Shown here piece after piece: positions 1 to 10,739 of a stretch of DNA of 64,000 bases. Numbering within the stretch: the first letter of the stretch is position 1; every line of letters begins with the position of its first letter. The stretch spans positions 25,956,281-26,020,280 of the forward strand of contig CM056391.1 in assembly GCA_029718625.1 (NCBI GenBank), given 5' to 3'. This DNA comes from Synaphobranchus kaupii. Its lineage: Eukaryota > Chordata > Actinopteri > Anguilliformes > Synaphobranchidae. The position numbers were made by a program, and so were the translations under genes. The notes under the pieces are model-generated. The model saw only the letters and a list, made by a program, of their open reading frames with translations. It made no database searches and had not been told where the DNA came from.

Positions 1-575
1 TGGCCAGAAGACCATCATTGACACCCTCCAGAAGATGGGTAAGCCACAAAAGGTCATCGCTAAGGAGGTTGGCTGTTCACAGAGTGCAGTGTCCAAGCAT
101 ATCAATAGAAAGTTTAGTGGAAGGGAAAAATGTGGCAGGAGAAGTTGCACAAGCAAAAGAGATGACCGTAGGCTTCAGCGGATTGTCAAGCAAAGACGAT
201 TCCAAAATTTGGCGGAGATGCAGAGGGAGTGGACTGAGGCTGGAGTCAGTGCTTCAAAAACCACCACGTACAGACGTATCCAGGACATGGGCTACAACTT
301 TCGGATTCCTCGAGTCAAGCCACTCCACTCATTCTCTGAAATAACTGAAGTAAATGCTGATTTTCGACACACTATTCTAATTTCTTGAAATACTGTTTTG
401 TGGGTTTTCTGGAGCTGTAAGCCAAAATTATGAAAAATGAAACAAATAAAGGCTAAAAATATTTCACTTTGTGTGTAATGAATCTATAATCTATGAGAGT
501 TTCACTTTTTGAATGGAATTATGGAAAAAAAAAAAAAACTTTTCCATGATATTCTAATTTTTTGGAAAGGATCTG
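1..575 (+). mobile_element. Tc1/mariner-like element, deletion derivative (copy A1, left end outside window)
   Basis: The right terminus is visible: the sequence ends TTTTGGAAAGGATCTG followed by TATA, which fits a TA target site. The same terminus and interior recur at 27948-28811. The body holds a transposase N-terminus at 35-388 and then jumps straight into the right inverted-repeat arm from about 330, so the catalytic half of the transposase is deleted. The left end lies before base 1. Non-autonomous; any movement would need transposase supplied in trans. Confidence 0.85.
35..388 (+). pseudogene. Tc1-like transposase, DNA-binding N-terminal domain only
   Basis: The reading frame starts MGKPQKVIAKEVGCSQSAVS and continues through about 100 residues typical of the paired-like bipartite helix-turn-helix DNA-binding domain of Tc1 transposases. 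The first helix-turn-helix lies at roughly residues 5-40, a basic GREKCGRR stretch follows, and the second helix-turn-helix contains RRLQRIVKQRR and TTYRRIQDMGYN. The frame then runs off into inverted-repeat sequence (from about LHSFSEITEV) and stops at 388. No DDE catalytic motif is present. Full Tc1 transposases are about 340 residues, so roughly two thirds is missing. The true initiator methionine probably lies just upstream, outside the window, judging by the 28 kb copy. If expressed, it could bind transposon ends without cutting; that is inference. Confidence 0.8.
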
Positions 576-683
576 TATATAGATCAAAGGAAGGGGGGGG
601 TTAACAATTTTCTTCCTTTTCTGGCCCCTTTGCACAATCATTTCATGTCAATATTAAAGAAGAACTGAATAACATACATAAGT

Positions 684-910
684 GTATAAGGATGAGAACA
701 GGCCATTCAGCCCATCGAGGCTCACCACTGACTTACAAAGAAGAGAATATCCAGCACTATGTCATACCTAGACTTAAATACCTCAAGGGTCTCTGCCTCT
801 ATTACATGTCCCTGCAGGCTGTTACACACATTGACAACTCTCTGTGCAAAAAAATAAAAACTATGCATGCACAATTCACTTCAGCTAATTTTCACATATC
901 CCCGCTTGTT
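684..910 (+). repeat. Interspersed fish repeat fragment (GAACAGGCCATTCAGCCC type)
   Basis: The segment contains AACAGGCCATTCAGCCCAT and a following text that I recognise as a dispersed repeat in fish genomes. A further piece with the same character (CTTGTGGGACTCCACT near 2085-2100) may be its continuation, separated by later insertions. The superfamily was not resolved and no credible coding is present. Confidence 0.5.
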
Positions 911-939
911 CTACCGACAGGAAGAGAGAATGTTTTTTT

Positions 940-1690
940 AAAAATTAAACCTTTATTTTAGCAGGGGGGACACACTGAGACCGAAATCTCTTTTCCAGGG
1001 GGGCCCTGCGGTAATACAAAGTTAAAAAGCAAAGTATAATACATGAAACTTACATAGATATCATACATACACATACAAACATTTCAAGAACAATTACAAA
1101 TGCTCTTTTTTCCCATATTTCAACCACTAGCTCTTTAAAAATCTTATAAGACACCAGAGAAGATAGTTTAGTTGTATCTTGGAATTCAGTCCATATAACG
1201 GGTGCTGAAACAGTAAAAGCAGCTTTGCCCCATTCAGTCTTATATCTGTAGTTTTTAGGGTGATACAATCCTGAGATCTAGTGGCATAGTTTGAGAAGTT
1301 AATTGATAGAAGACTGGATACATACAGAGGGAGTTTAACAAGTAAAGCTTTGTAAATAAATAATATATAATGCAGCTTCCTCCATAGATCTAGAGAGAAC
1401 CTACCAACTGTATAATACATGGTACAATGATGAGTACACAATGATGACCCAACGCCCGTAATAAATCGCAGAGGGACTATGATAAATAGCATTCAATGGC
1501 TTCAAAACAGAGGCTGAGTCATGCATATAAAGTGTATCACCATAGTCGAGAACTGACAATATTGTAGCCTGCGCAATCCTTTTTCTGCTGCCCATAGAGA
1601 GACAGGACTTATTCCTATAAAGGAAGTCAATTTGGGGTTTAAGCTTGTTTGCCAAATTTGTAACGTGACCTAAAGGACAAATCATAGTCT
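940..1690 (-). pseudogene. LINE (CR1/L2-like) 3' fragment with reverse transcriptase C-terminus
   Basis: On the minus strand, three frame-shifted segments form the C-terminal end of a non-LTR retrotransposon ORF2. The first includes ILSVLDYGDTLYMHDSASV (about 1500-1690). A middle segment covers 1127-1480, and a last one includes WGKAAFTVSAPVIWTEFQ (1050-1268). After the stop comes a short 3' UTR with a GAAAAGAGATTTCGGTCTCA block and AATAAAGGT near 950, as at the tail of CR1/L2-type fish LINEs. The 5' part (endonuclease and catalytic reverse transcriptase) is absent, the usual result of 5' truncation during target-primed reverse transcription. Several frameshifts show it is dead. The exact clade (L2, Rex1 or CR1) is uncertain. 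Confidence 0.75.
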
Positions 1691-1732
1691 AACCAGATAC
1701 CTAAATACCGTATTCACGGACATGTTGACTTG

Positions 1733-1855
1733 TCCAGAGGTGGAAAACCCAGGTTCAGAGTGTAAAAGTCCTCACCAGTATTTTGTTCAAATCACCTAGA
1801 TTTGCTAATTAGCACAATTCTTCAGCCAGGTGGTAGAACTAATTAGTAAAATCTT
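1733..1855 (+). repeat. MITE fragment (CCAGAGGTGGAAAACCCAGG type)
   Basis: TCCAGAGGTGGAAAACCCAG followed by text on spacing around 'TTGTTCAAATCACC' and 'GCTAATTAGCACA' matches a dispersed short non-coding repeat I recognise from fish genomes. Only one end is seen. It adjoins the LINE fragment on its left. Confidence 0.5.
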
Positions 1856-1899
1856 AGCTTTTTTTTTTTTAACACTTTTACTTTCTGACCCCTGGACCT

Positions 1900-2100
1900 T
1901 CCACCTCTGCATATGTCAGGTTTCTATCCACTTCTCGAATATATTTAAATATATTTGGATTACTTTAGAGGATTCCAAACTGTTTGGTGAATCCCCTACC
2001 TTTGTATTATCTGCATATTTAACTAATGTCCTGATCAAGATTATTTCTGTAAATAAAGAAAAGTAGTAGTCCCAACTCTAATCCTTGTGGGACTCCACTC
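1900..2100 (+). repeat. Interspersed repeat fragment
   Basis: Text such as TTTGTATTATCTGCATATTT and CTTGTGGGACTCCACT is typical of a dispersed fish repeat, probably the same family as 684-910. A short ORF here is not credible. The repeat is cut by the LTR that begins at 2105. Confidence 0.4.
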
Positions 2101-2104
2101 CCAC

Positions 2105-2862
2105 TGTCACGGTTTCGCAGGATTGCTGCTTCCTCTCGGCAGAGTTTGTTTCATAGCTTCGTCAGATTTCCACACCAAGTTTTTTTTTCCGCCACCTATC
2201 ACTCATAGCCTACACCTGTTCAGGTGTTCCGCTGGCTATTTAAGCCCAGCTTCTTCCGGGCTCGGTGCTTCTCTGTTGTCATTGTACTTAGCCACAAAGC
2301 CGGTATCGGTATAGGAATAAGGAGACCACTTTGCTCCATCGCTTTTCTTTGGAGTAACGCGGGACTTGCCTTTAGGTGCGTTAGAGTTCCTTTGTAGGAT
2401 TTTGTTTTCTCTTTTGCACTTTCTGTTCCTCGTTCTGGTTTTCCCTTCTGCTCTCGGACAGTTTCCTTCTTTACCGTTTTCCTTTACCTCTCTTTTATAG
2501 TGCTCTCTCGTATTGAGAGCGAGAGCTAATTCTCTCCTTTTCTTTCTACTACTCGAGTCTACAAGTTTTTCACCCAATTGTCTGGGTCGCTATTATTTTT
2601 CCTCTGTTTTGTTTACCTCATTAGTGATCTTTCGTATTGAGAGCGAGAGCTAATTCTCTCCTTACTCTTCTCGGATCGAGCCTCAAGCCTCCGCCTACTT
2701 TCTCTGGGTTTGTTTTCTTTTGGCTCTACGCAGGGAGTTTTTATTCCCTATTCTTTATTTTTTCCCTCTCCTCTTTCTTTGGGTATTCCACTTACATGGA
2801 TAACTTTGTTATTCCCTTCTGTCGCGTCTGGTCCTCCGAACCAGACTCCCCATTATAGAACA
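2105..2862 (+). mobile_element. 5' LTR of Gypsy element 1
   Basis: It starts TGTCACGGTTTCGCAGG and runs into a short leader just before the gag ATG at 2874. The end region GTCGCGTCTGGTCCTCCGAA matches the ends of the LTRs at 36672-37270 (GTCGCGTTTGGTCCTCCGAA) and, more loosely, 52974-57251, so they belong to related families. A central stretch (GGAGACC..TTTGCTCC, CGGGACTTGCCTTT) is shared with 53740-53790. A 30-bp motif CGTATTGAGAGCGAGAGCTA occurs twice, at about 2510 and 2632, so the LTR has an internal 122-bp step. The exact 3' boundary is uncertain and no matching 3' LTR follows the element. Confidence 0.65.
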
Positions 2863-2873
2863 CGGAAGCCATT

Positions 2874-3210
2874 ATGGAGGGACCAGCGACACCGCAGGGA
2901 GTCAATCAAGCGCTGGCCACCCAGAGTGCTGCCTTGGCCACTTATGAGGAGGGCATTCGTGCCCTCCAGGCAAGTCTGCAGCCCATGCACGATCAGCAAG
3001 GCCAGGTGATGGATCAGCTGCGCTACCCGGGAGACTGTCTGCGGGATTTGGCGGACAGTCTCCGTGCACACCTGTGAACCCCGTCCCCATGCCCTCTCCA
3101 CTCACTACCAAGGAGCCCAAGCTCCAGCTTCCGCTCCTGTATAGAGGGGAGCCAGGGACATCCCCAATCATGTCCACCTTTTTGCTCAACTGAGACATTC
3201 ATTGCTACTG
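2874..3210 (+). pseudogene. Gypsy element 1 gag, N-terminal fragment
   Basis: ATG at 2874 opens a 67-residue frame (MEGPATPQGVNQALATQSAA...) with the glutamine- and alanine-rich helical start typical of fish Ty3/Gypsy gag proteins. A stop occurs at about 3077. A gag-like segment, STFLLN followed by a stop and DIHC, is still readable near 3170-3200, where other fish Gypsy gags carry a similar FLLNC..I block. After that the similarity ends at the nested TTAA-type element. The matching C-terminal part of gag resumes at 7047. Gag would form the nucleocapsid-like particle; this copy cannot. Confidence 0.65.
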
Positions 3211-3230
3211 CAGTCAAACTATTAGTGTGT

Positions 3231-6200
3231 TTTAACTTTATTGGTAGACGGTTCATGATGATTTCTGCTGAATACGGAGTTTCTAAGTGTCACTATTTCC
3301 CCGTAGCAAGTCCATTTAACAAGCAACCCCCCACCTAGTCTATACCCACCCATGCGTGACATAGTGGACAATAGCGTCTATGTTTGAGTTCATAAATATA
3401 TCTATTCATCATATCAAATTTGAATAACGTCATAGCAACGAGATAAACCCAACAATAGCCTGATCGTATGCCAGAAAAGCCGTGAAAAGCCATGCTCACT
3501 CAAATGCAAAATAAACTGTGAAAGTATTGTCTCATTCTACCATGTACTCTACTAGCAATATATGCTACTAAATATGAAATAAATATACAATGCTACCATC
3601 GGTTTTACACATCGAGATGTTCCTTTCAAAATTCAGTGGTCATTTATTGTCTGGTACAAACGGTTTGAGAAATATACAACACTTTATACCGCTATTACAC
3701 TACCTGAAACGTCGACATGTAATACCCCCATGCCCTGTAAGCCTGTCTCATTCATTACAGTTCATTCTGGTTTAATTGTCGGCTTTTCTATCCAATAGAG
3801 TACATTATAACCTTAGCAACGGTATATGCCATGTTTTTTTCAGTGCTTTGAACAATTTACTACAGCCGAGTGTAACGGCAGTTTTCATTTTAACGGTCTA
3901 GTATTACGCAAGCTCTATAGAATACACATTAAGGAGGGGAGTTTCCCTTTTCCGATATATAAGTATTTTTGCGTCTAAAATACCGTTGGTCTCGCTGGCT
4001 ACATATGTACGTTCATGTTTCCACTCGAGCACTGTCTTTCCAATATGTTTGATAGCCCTATTGTTATTTTCGCATTTTGAGTGCATTTCACATACTGTAG
4101 TGCAATCCTTAAATGTATGTTTGATGTAGGCTACCGATGTTCATTGAAGATAGAACATTTGGCAGCATTTTGCAGATGGTGGAATACTATTTTATGTTTA
4201 TGTTATCGTACATAATATAGGCTGTGGCGTATATACTTGTCTCTTAGGGCTTGACAAATGCTCATTCCAATTTAGTGTGCGCTGATATGTGGTAGATTAA
4301 GGTAAAAATGTCCTTGGAGTCATTATGAATAGGAAAATTTAAAAAGAATAAAATAAAATACAGAAAAATGCAATCCCAGGACAAAAGTATACAGTACATA
4401 CTGTAGAGTACAGGGACAAGTGATGTTTTATTGAGGTACAAGAGTGAATGATTAGGCAACATATTTAGGTGTATGTAACACTGTGATATCAATGTTTTTT
4501 ATCTTAAGCCATCAGAAGGAGCAAATGTACTGTATATGCTTTGTAATGGACAAAACTAATTGAATTCATTTTTTGACATGTTTTGCATAGGGGCTTTGGA
4601 CCCATAGATATCTATCCCGCTATACTGATGAAAATATAATAATTCCCACTTGAAAATTATGCAAAAGTGAGTTTTATGAGCCAAAACTGTAGATTTGTAG
4701 TTAAATATATCATAATTTTCTTTATTTAGAGCAGTGCACAATTTAGCCATTTTGATAGATTTGGAAACACTAATGGACAACAGGGTACACTGCTATATTT
4801 TGCATCATAGACCTTTAGTAGTTCTGCATATCATCCTCAGATTTAGCAAAACTTGTGGACACGGAGTTTATGATCCAGGAAATGTATATATATTACTGAT
4901 TTCACTTATGTAGCTCTCAGCAAAATAAAAAAAAACATTTTTTTTAAAATCTTTTCCAAAGTTTCTTTGCATTTGTGGCACTTTATTTTGACTTAAATTA
5001 TGAAAATAAACAAATCTAAGTTTGTATTATAAATGGTACACCTGTTTTGTTTCATTTAAGCCATTTACCAAGTTTATGTGATGCTCACACCTGGGGCTCT
5101 ATCTTGGCGATCTTGGCGCTTGGTCTAAGCGCATGGCGTAAAGTCCATTTAGGGCATGTCCAAGTCCACTTTTGCTATTTTAACGGCGTGTTTTTTGGGT
5201 GCTAAGCACGGCGCAACGTCAAAATGGGCTGAACCTAGTCTCTTCATTAATTATCGGTGTGTTTTGGGCGTGACATGCAATAAACCAATCAAAATGTAAT
5301 ATCCCATTCCCTTTAAAAGCCTGCTTTTCCACCTTGGCGGATTGCTTATGATGACGAAACAGACATGCCCGTGCGTGTTTAGTGAGATCAAGGAATAGGC
5401 TATATGGATCAATAGTAGCCTATGATCAATATTATTCGGGCTAACCATTATGAGTTCCCGGTAATTCCTGACAGTGCTGTTTACAAAATATATGCACCTG
5501 CAACAGCTGAGAATAAGCGACCGATGGCTTCCGTCTCACCTTAGACAACGCCAAATTAGCCTGCTTGTTTAACAAATTTTTTGATTATGCAACAAATTCA
5601 TGTTCAAGCTTCATCTGAAGTTCATTAGGCTACCTGTATTCTAATTTTGATTAATAACATAAATAACTTTATTTTGCCTTAATGATGACAGTAAATACAA
5701 TAAATCTGTCAGGTTGGCAACCCGTAGGTTCAGCATATTTCCCCTTGTTTTATAATGTCCTGCTTATGGAAATGTGACCAACCTGTTTTGCTGGTAGCGT
5801 AATGCTTTAAAACGATCCACTTTCCCAGGAAGACCGTGAAAAGTGCGATTTACAGCAGGGGAAACCTGCTCCTGTAAAGCGCACATGCAGATAAAATGAA
5901 TTGTAAATTAATTGTGTAACGTGCTGCAAATTTGTTTTCGTTTCTAATTAGATGCTTAGTTCTCTTTAAAATCTTTTGTTCCATTATGGAATAACAGGTG
6001 AAATCTGCGGGGTTTTAATAAGCTGAGAGTATGGAAACCTTGGTACAGTAATTAAAAATATATGAAGGACGAAAAATAGCTAAGGTTACAATTCAGTTAA
6101 CATGGTGACATTTATCTCCGTTTTTTAACCATAGGCTATCGAAAAACCCTTATGCACAGCGAATCCGCTGTAGCCTAGGCTATTTGAAAAACAATAAATG

Positions 6201-7045
6201 CAATATTCACTGGACAAGGTTTTGAACTTTGTTCTGTCACAACCATTCTATTTACTTACAGGCTGTATTCCTAGATAAACAGATCTGTATTGTAATGACA
6301 TCTGAAGCGCATTTTCAGAACTAAAATGTCCGTCTATTGCAGTGCGCGAGTTTTCTATTGAGCGACAATTCACGCATTAAGTGTAAATGACAATTCGCGC
6401 ATTAGGCTTGATATAGGTGTTATCAGCTCCTTTTTAATGGATAGCCATTGTCCCGCACCATCGCACATCGCCTGGATGTTGATGGAGTGAGCTGAGGGAC
6501 AGGTATGTGGTCTTTGACCTATGGACCCTTATATTGTTATGCATTTTTTGATATAGCCTACACAATAATGATATTTCACATTGTAATCTTGATATTTTAG
6601 TCATGCTTGTGCGCGCCCCTGTGTGTAACAGACTGGAGGGTGTACGCGCGTTGTGCACAACCCTATGTAGACGCACTTATATGCGCCGTTAAAATAACAT
6701 GTAAACAACTGCGACATGACTTTAGACCAGGTTTGTGGTGGTTCTAGCGCAAGCGCTTTCTGCTGGCTCAAGATAGCAATATGCCAAAAAGAATCCTGGC
6801 CACTCCTCATCTTAAGACCAACATGCCCAGTTCACTTGTAATGGGCGCAAGAATACATGGTATTTAAATGGCATGAACGTAAGGCATTATAATGAACCAT
6901 GCGCTGGGTGTATGATAGCAAAGACACTTGCGTTTGGGTTAGCGCCGCTTTGCGCCGGGTGTAAGATAGGGCCCCAGGAGTTATAAAGCCTTAAACAGAG
7001 CACCCCCTAAATAGGTGAAATTTGCCATCTGCACCAAGGGGTTAA
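3231..7045 (-). mobile_element. TTAA-target element (piggyBac- or Kolobok-like ends), interrupted; inside Gypsy gag
   Basis: The right boundary is CACCAAGGGGTTAA at 7045. Read from the other strand it begins TTAACCCCTTGGTGCAGATG, closely matching TTAACCCCTTTGCGCAGATG at 31322 and TTAACCCGCGCAGATGG at 59600. About 3362-4500 aligns by eye, in the same orientation, with 31536-32710 (shared words include GACAATAGC, GCATTTTGAGTGCATTTCAC and GTGCTGATATGTG). Bases 4980-5093 and 6978-7045 together form an inverted arm equivalent to 31322-31510. The element therefore has long inverted repeats of about 200 bp, interrupted here by the insertion at 5094-6974. The left boundary is uncertain; a TTAA at about 3231 is the candidate. 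No transposase frame survives. The TTAA target and CCC start fit piggyBac, but TTAA is also used by Kolobok. Confidence 0.65.
5094..6974 (-). mobile_element. GGGCCCTATCTT-end DNA element (PIF/Harbinger-like?), copy 1
   Basis: The left end is GGGCTCTATCTTGGCGATCT and the right end is GCGCCGGGTGTAAGATAGGGCCC, forming terminal inverted repeats. Flanks are CTG on the left and CAG on the right, and the homologous empty site near 31385 reads CTA (in this orientation), which fits a 3-bp target duplication that has drifted. A subterminal motif (CTATCTTACACCCGGCGC) repeats about 50 bp inside the right end. No transposase frame is visible in 1.88 kb, so the copy is non-autonomous. Related copies: 12648-13537, 34959-36232, 53979-55879 and 59677-61018. 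The superfamily assignment rests only on TSD length. Confidence 0.75.
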
Positions 7046-7046
7046 G

Positions 7047-7404
7047 GATGGCCTGGCAGTGCTCGAGGCACCTGCCACGTTCGGTGCCCTGGTTACCACA
7101 GCCATTCGCATCGACAACCGCATCAGGGATTGAGAGCGAGAGAGGGGAGCGAAGAGACCGTTCGGCTCGCCACCTCTCTTCTCCTTCGGTAGCTCCTCCA
7201 GCCCACCCTTCCGCCTACTCCTCCCTTAATCAGGAAGAGCCTATGCAGGTGAACGGTGCGGCTTTGTGCGAGCCTAGGGATTCTAAGCCGCGGGAGAGCT
7301 GGTGTCGGTATTGCAGGCATAGGGTTCACTTAAGAGACCAGTGCCCGAGGTTGGGGGGAAATAGGGGTCTCGCTAGGGGAACCGGGGTCCCTAGGGAGAC
7401 ATAA
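7047..7404 (+). pseudogene. Gypsy element 1 gag C-terminus with zinc knuckle
   Basis: After the nested insertion, gag resumes in the region reading ALVTTAIRIDNRIRD (one frame), then ESERGERRDRS, a proline-rich linker, EEPMQVNGAALCEPR and the nucleic-acid-binding knuckle CRYCRHRVHLRDQC. That knuckle fits the CX2CX4HX4C spacing of retroviral-type nucleocapsids. The glycine usually placed before the histidine is replaced by valine. A stop at 7402-7404 closes the frame. In Gypsy elements this domain packages the RNA; here gag is split by nearly 4 kb of inserted DNA. Confidence 0.8.
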
Positions 7405-7456
7405 TGGTATTCTCCCTCGGACCCTCTTACCAGTTCAGCTGCTCTGGAATAAGCGT

Positions 7457-7723
7457 TTGGTCAGTGTCAATGCTTTCATTGATTCCAGAACAGTTGAATG
7501 CTTCATAGACACTAATTGGGCTAGGGAATTAAAAATTCCCATACTCCCTCTCAGTCAGCCCCGGCTTGTTACTGCTCTCGACGGCTGTCCGTTGCACACT
7601 GGGACCATTAAGGAGATCATGGGCCCCCTACGCATGTGCACTTACCATCAGGGACATTTAGAACCGATTCAGTTCTTTTTGGTTGATTCTCCGGCGTATC
7701 CCCTTGTGCTAGGGCATTCGTAG
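7457..7723 (+). pseudogene. Gypsy element 1 aspartic protease
   Basis: An open frame reads SVNAFIDSRTVECFIDTNWA and later YPLVLGHS. This is the retropepsin-like protease of fish Gypsy elements, in which the active-site triad is normally DSG. Here it reads DSR, so the glycine is lost and catalysis is unlikely. The C-terminal flap side ends at LGHS followed by a stop at 7721-7723, where family members continue into a WLxxHNPxIDW block; that block is still readable out of frame just after (QHCPHINW). Confidence 0.8.
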
Positions 7724-7763
7724 CTGGTACAGCATTGCCCTCATATAAACTGGGGAGGAGACA

Positions 7764-8024
7764 ATGCAGTCAACCTCCAGTGGGGGTCCCAGTGCCGGTC
7801 TTCCACATTCCTCACTTTGGGGGGGCCTAGTTACCATCCCAAGCTTAGTTCGAAGTGATCTGGAGGAGGCTAATTCTCTTCCTGACCAAGACAGCTCCCC
7901 TGCTCTCTCTGAGAATAAAGAGGAGAGCTTGGCCTGGGACTCTTTGGCTGACGGCCAGTCTATTTGGGATGAAGAGCTCTCTGATTCCGAAATAGGGTGG
8001 GAACCGCCACTTGACTCTGGGTGA
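7764..8024 (+). other. Protease-RT spacer of Gypsy element 1
   Basis: An acidic, serine-rich open frame (DLEEANSLPDQDSSPALSEN..) lies between protease and reverse transcriptase. Fish Gypsy elements have a poorly conserved linker here, so I treat it as part of the pol reading region rather than a separate gene. It is out of phase with its neighbours. Confidence 0.45.
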
Positions 8025-9400
8025 TTTGGAGAGCACTAGAGTGGGAGGAGCGCTCCAGTTTTCCTTGCCTGCTAATGTACCTGAGGAGTATGCAGACCTC
8101 ACTGTGGTATTTAGCAAGCAACGCGCCACCACTTTGCCGCCCCACAGGCCTTATGACTGCGCCATAGATCTATACCCAGGCATGGTCCCTGCGGCCATGA
8201 GGGAGTACATCAAGGAGTCCCTAGCCAATGGCTTCATTAGACCCTCCACTTTGCCGGCGGGTGCTGTTTTTTTTTTCCGTTAAGAAGAAAGATGGGGGGT
8301 TGAGGCCGTGTATTGACTATCGGGGTCTCAACGACATCACTGTCAAAAACCGTTACCCACTTCCCCTTATGAACTCTGCATTTGAGTGCCTTCAGGGGGG
8401 CGTCAGTATTTACGAAACTTGACCTTCGCAACACATATAATCTGGTGCGCGTGCGCAAGGGCGATGGGTGGAAGACGGCTTTTAACATGCACAACGGGCA
8501 CTACGAGTACCAGATGACGTTCGGCCTCACTAGCGCCCCCTCAGTCTTTCAGGCGCTAGTGAACAATGTACTTAGAGAGAGAGGTCTTCATTTATTTCAA
8601 TGATATTTACATTTTCTCTCCCGATCTCTCCACTCACGTTGGCCATGTCAGGCAGGTCCTAGAAGCGCTCCTGAGGACGTGGTTATTTGTTAAAGCGGAG
8701 AAGTGCTCTTTTTGTACCAACTCCATTTCTTTTTTGGGATTCATTGTGGTGGATGGAAAGGTCCAAATAAATCCTGAGAAAGTTTCGGCAGTTAAGAACT
8801 GGCTCACTCTGTTATCAGTTAAACAGGTACAGCGTTTCCTGGGTTTTGCAAATTTTTATCGGCGGTTTATCCGCAATTTTTGCGCAATAGCCGCTCCCAT
8901 CACAGCTCTCACCAAGAAGACATCTCCTTCACGGTTCCAGTGGAACTCTAAGGCTGAGGCGGCATTCTCGGAGCTCAAGAAAAGATTTAGCTCCAAACCT
9001 ATCCTCATTACTCCCAATCCCTCCCTCCCCTTTGTGGTAGAGGTGGATGTGTCAGAGTTGGGGGTAGGAGCCATCTTGTCCCAGCATTCTCCGCTGGACC
9101 GCAAGATGCACCCTTGCACTTATTTCACTCGTGCTTTGACAGCTGCCGAGAAAAATTATGACGTAGGAGTTGTTAGCAGTTAAATTGGCACAGGAGGAGT
9201 GGTGTCATTGGTTAGAGGGAGCTGAGCACCCTTTCACAGTATGGACAGATCATAAAAATCTGGAATATGTGCAACAAACTAAAAGGCGCAACTCCAGACA
9301 AGCCCGGTGGGCATTTTTCTTTTCTTTTTTTTTTTCTAATTTCCTGCTTACGTACCGACTCAGTTCAAAAAACGTTAAGCCGGATACCCTTTCTCGTATT
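8011..9400 (+). pseudogene. Gypsy element 1 reverse transcriptase and RNase H
   Basis: Consecutive frame-shifted segments spell a Ty3/Gypsy polymerase: the entry block [15 protein letters not shown], then [20 protein letters not shown] (8280-8350), [19 protein letters not shown] (about 8405), [14 protein letters not shown], the active-site region, and [15 protein letters not shown] followed by RNase H (FVVEVDVSELGVGAILSQ and VWTDHKNLEYV). Frame breaks occur near 8270, 8390, 8580 and 9170. The polymerase motif normally read YLDD appears as YFND, so a catalytic aspartate is missing. The first RNase H aspartate (EVDVS) and TDHKN are preserved. A run of T at 8267-8277 marks one frameshift. Dead copy. 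Confidence 0.9.
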
Positions 9401-9479
9401 CAAACACTTCCAGAACCCATCATACCTGCCGCTGAAATTTTAGCCCCGGTTATGTGGGAGATCGAGGCAGCCGTGCAAA

Positions 9480-10400
9480 AATCCTTGCGCTCAGATCCTG
9501 GCTCAGGCAGGGGTCCGGCTCACTGTCTGTTTGTCCCTCCTCGGATTAGATCCCAGGTTCTCCAATCGGGTCACTACTCTCAGCTGGCGGCCCACCCAAG
9601 CGTCCACTGGACTAGGGACTTTTTGTTCCGGCGCTTTTATTAGCCTAACATGGAGAGAGATGTGCGGGACTTTGTTGCCGCCTGTCCTGTCTGCGCCCGT
9701 AGCAAAGGACTCCCACCCTCGGGTCTCCTATGCCCCATACCCATTCCCAACTGTCCTTGGAGTCAAGTCACTCTCGACTTTATCACCGGGTTGCCTGCGT
9801 CTCAGAGCAACACGGTGATCCTAGTGGCCGTAGACAGATTCTCCAAGGCAGCTCACTTTACCGCACTACCCAAACTGCTATCAGCACCGGAGACCGCTCA
9901 GCGTTTTTAGGGTGCACAGCCTCCCCCTGGATGTGGTCTCGAATCGCGGCCCCCAATTCCCCGCTAGGTTCCGGTGTTCGTTCTGTGCTCTGCTAGGGGC
10001 GTCTGTTAGTTTGTCCTCCGGCTTCCACCCGGAGACCAATGGGCAGACGGAGCGCACTAATCAGACGTGGGAAAGCACTCTTCGTTGTCTGGCTGCCTCC
10101 AATCCCACGTCTTGGAGTCGCCATCTCGCCTGGGTGGAGTACGCCCATAACACACTGAGCAATGCCCCCACAGGTCTCTCTCCTTTTGCTCAGCTGGGCT
10201 ATCAACCCCCGTTATTTCCTGAGTTGGAGAGGGAGATGGGTCTTTTGTGCGGGGGTGCCAATCCGTCAGGAGGTGTGTGCGCGCGTCACTCCTGCCCGCC
10301 ACGGCTAAACAAAAGGTTGCGGCCAACAGATGTCATTGCCCAGCTCCTTCCTACCGGGTGGGGCAACGAGTGTGGCTTGCCATGCGGGACCTGCCCTTGA
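9480..10400 (+). pseudogene. Gypsy element 1 integrase
   Basis: The zinc-binding N-terminus is readable as GHYSQLAAHPSVHWTRDFLF with a stop at about 9642, then CPVCARSKG (9680-9700), giving the HHCC module split by a stop. The catalytic core follows: [18 protein letters not shown] with the first aspartate, then a frameshift near 9908, then VVSNRGPQFPARF, where the second catalytic aspartate (usually DRGPQF) is asparagine. The third residue is present in FHPETNGQTERTN. A further frameshift follows near 10230. Integrase would insert the cDNA into host DNA; the stop, shifts and D-to-N change make it inactive. Confidence 0.9.
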
Positions 10401-10432
10401 GAGTGGAGTCCCGCAAACTCTCGCCATGATTT

Positions 10433-10730
10433 GTGGGCCCCTTCAAGATCATCCGGAGGATTAACCCGGTCACTGTGCGACTACAGCTGCCGCGCTCCAT
10501 GCGCATGCATCCCACCTTTCACGTCTCCCTGTTGAAGCCAGTGCTGGTGAACGATCTTGCTCCGGGGACAAGCTCCCCGGTTCGTGGAGGGAGGTCCGGT
10601 TTATATTCTTTGGCGCATTTTGGCCGAGAAACGGGTGGACAGAGGGGCTCAGTTCCTGGTCGATTGGGAGGGCTATGGCCCTGAGGAACGTTGCTCCCCA
10701 TTATACCCACAGCACCTTTCTCAGATGTGA
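10433..10730 (+). pseudogene. Gypsy element 1 integrase tail with chromodomain-like end
   Basis: [20 protein letters not shown] and [13 protein letters not shown] form the C-terminal integrase module. A frameshift then leads to a short segment readable as [19 protein letters not shown], the chromodomain-like motif seen in vertebrate chromoviral Gypsy elements. The sequence stops resembling the element at about 10730 and no 3' LTR is found, so the element is 3'-truncated. Confidence 0.8.
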
Positions 10731-10739
10731 TCCCTACAG

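Noticed and set aside
3590..3775. Short frame within the TTAA element
   Set aside because: Not conserved in the collinear copy at 31.5-32.7 kb; treated as chance.
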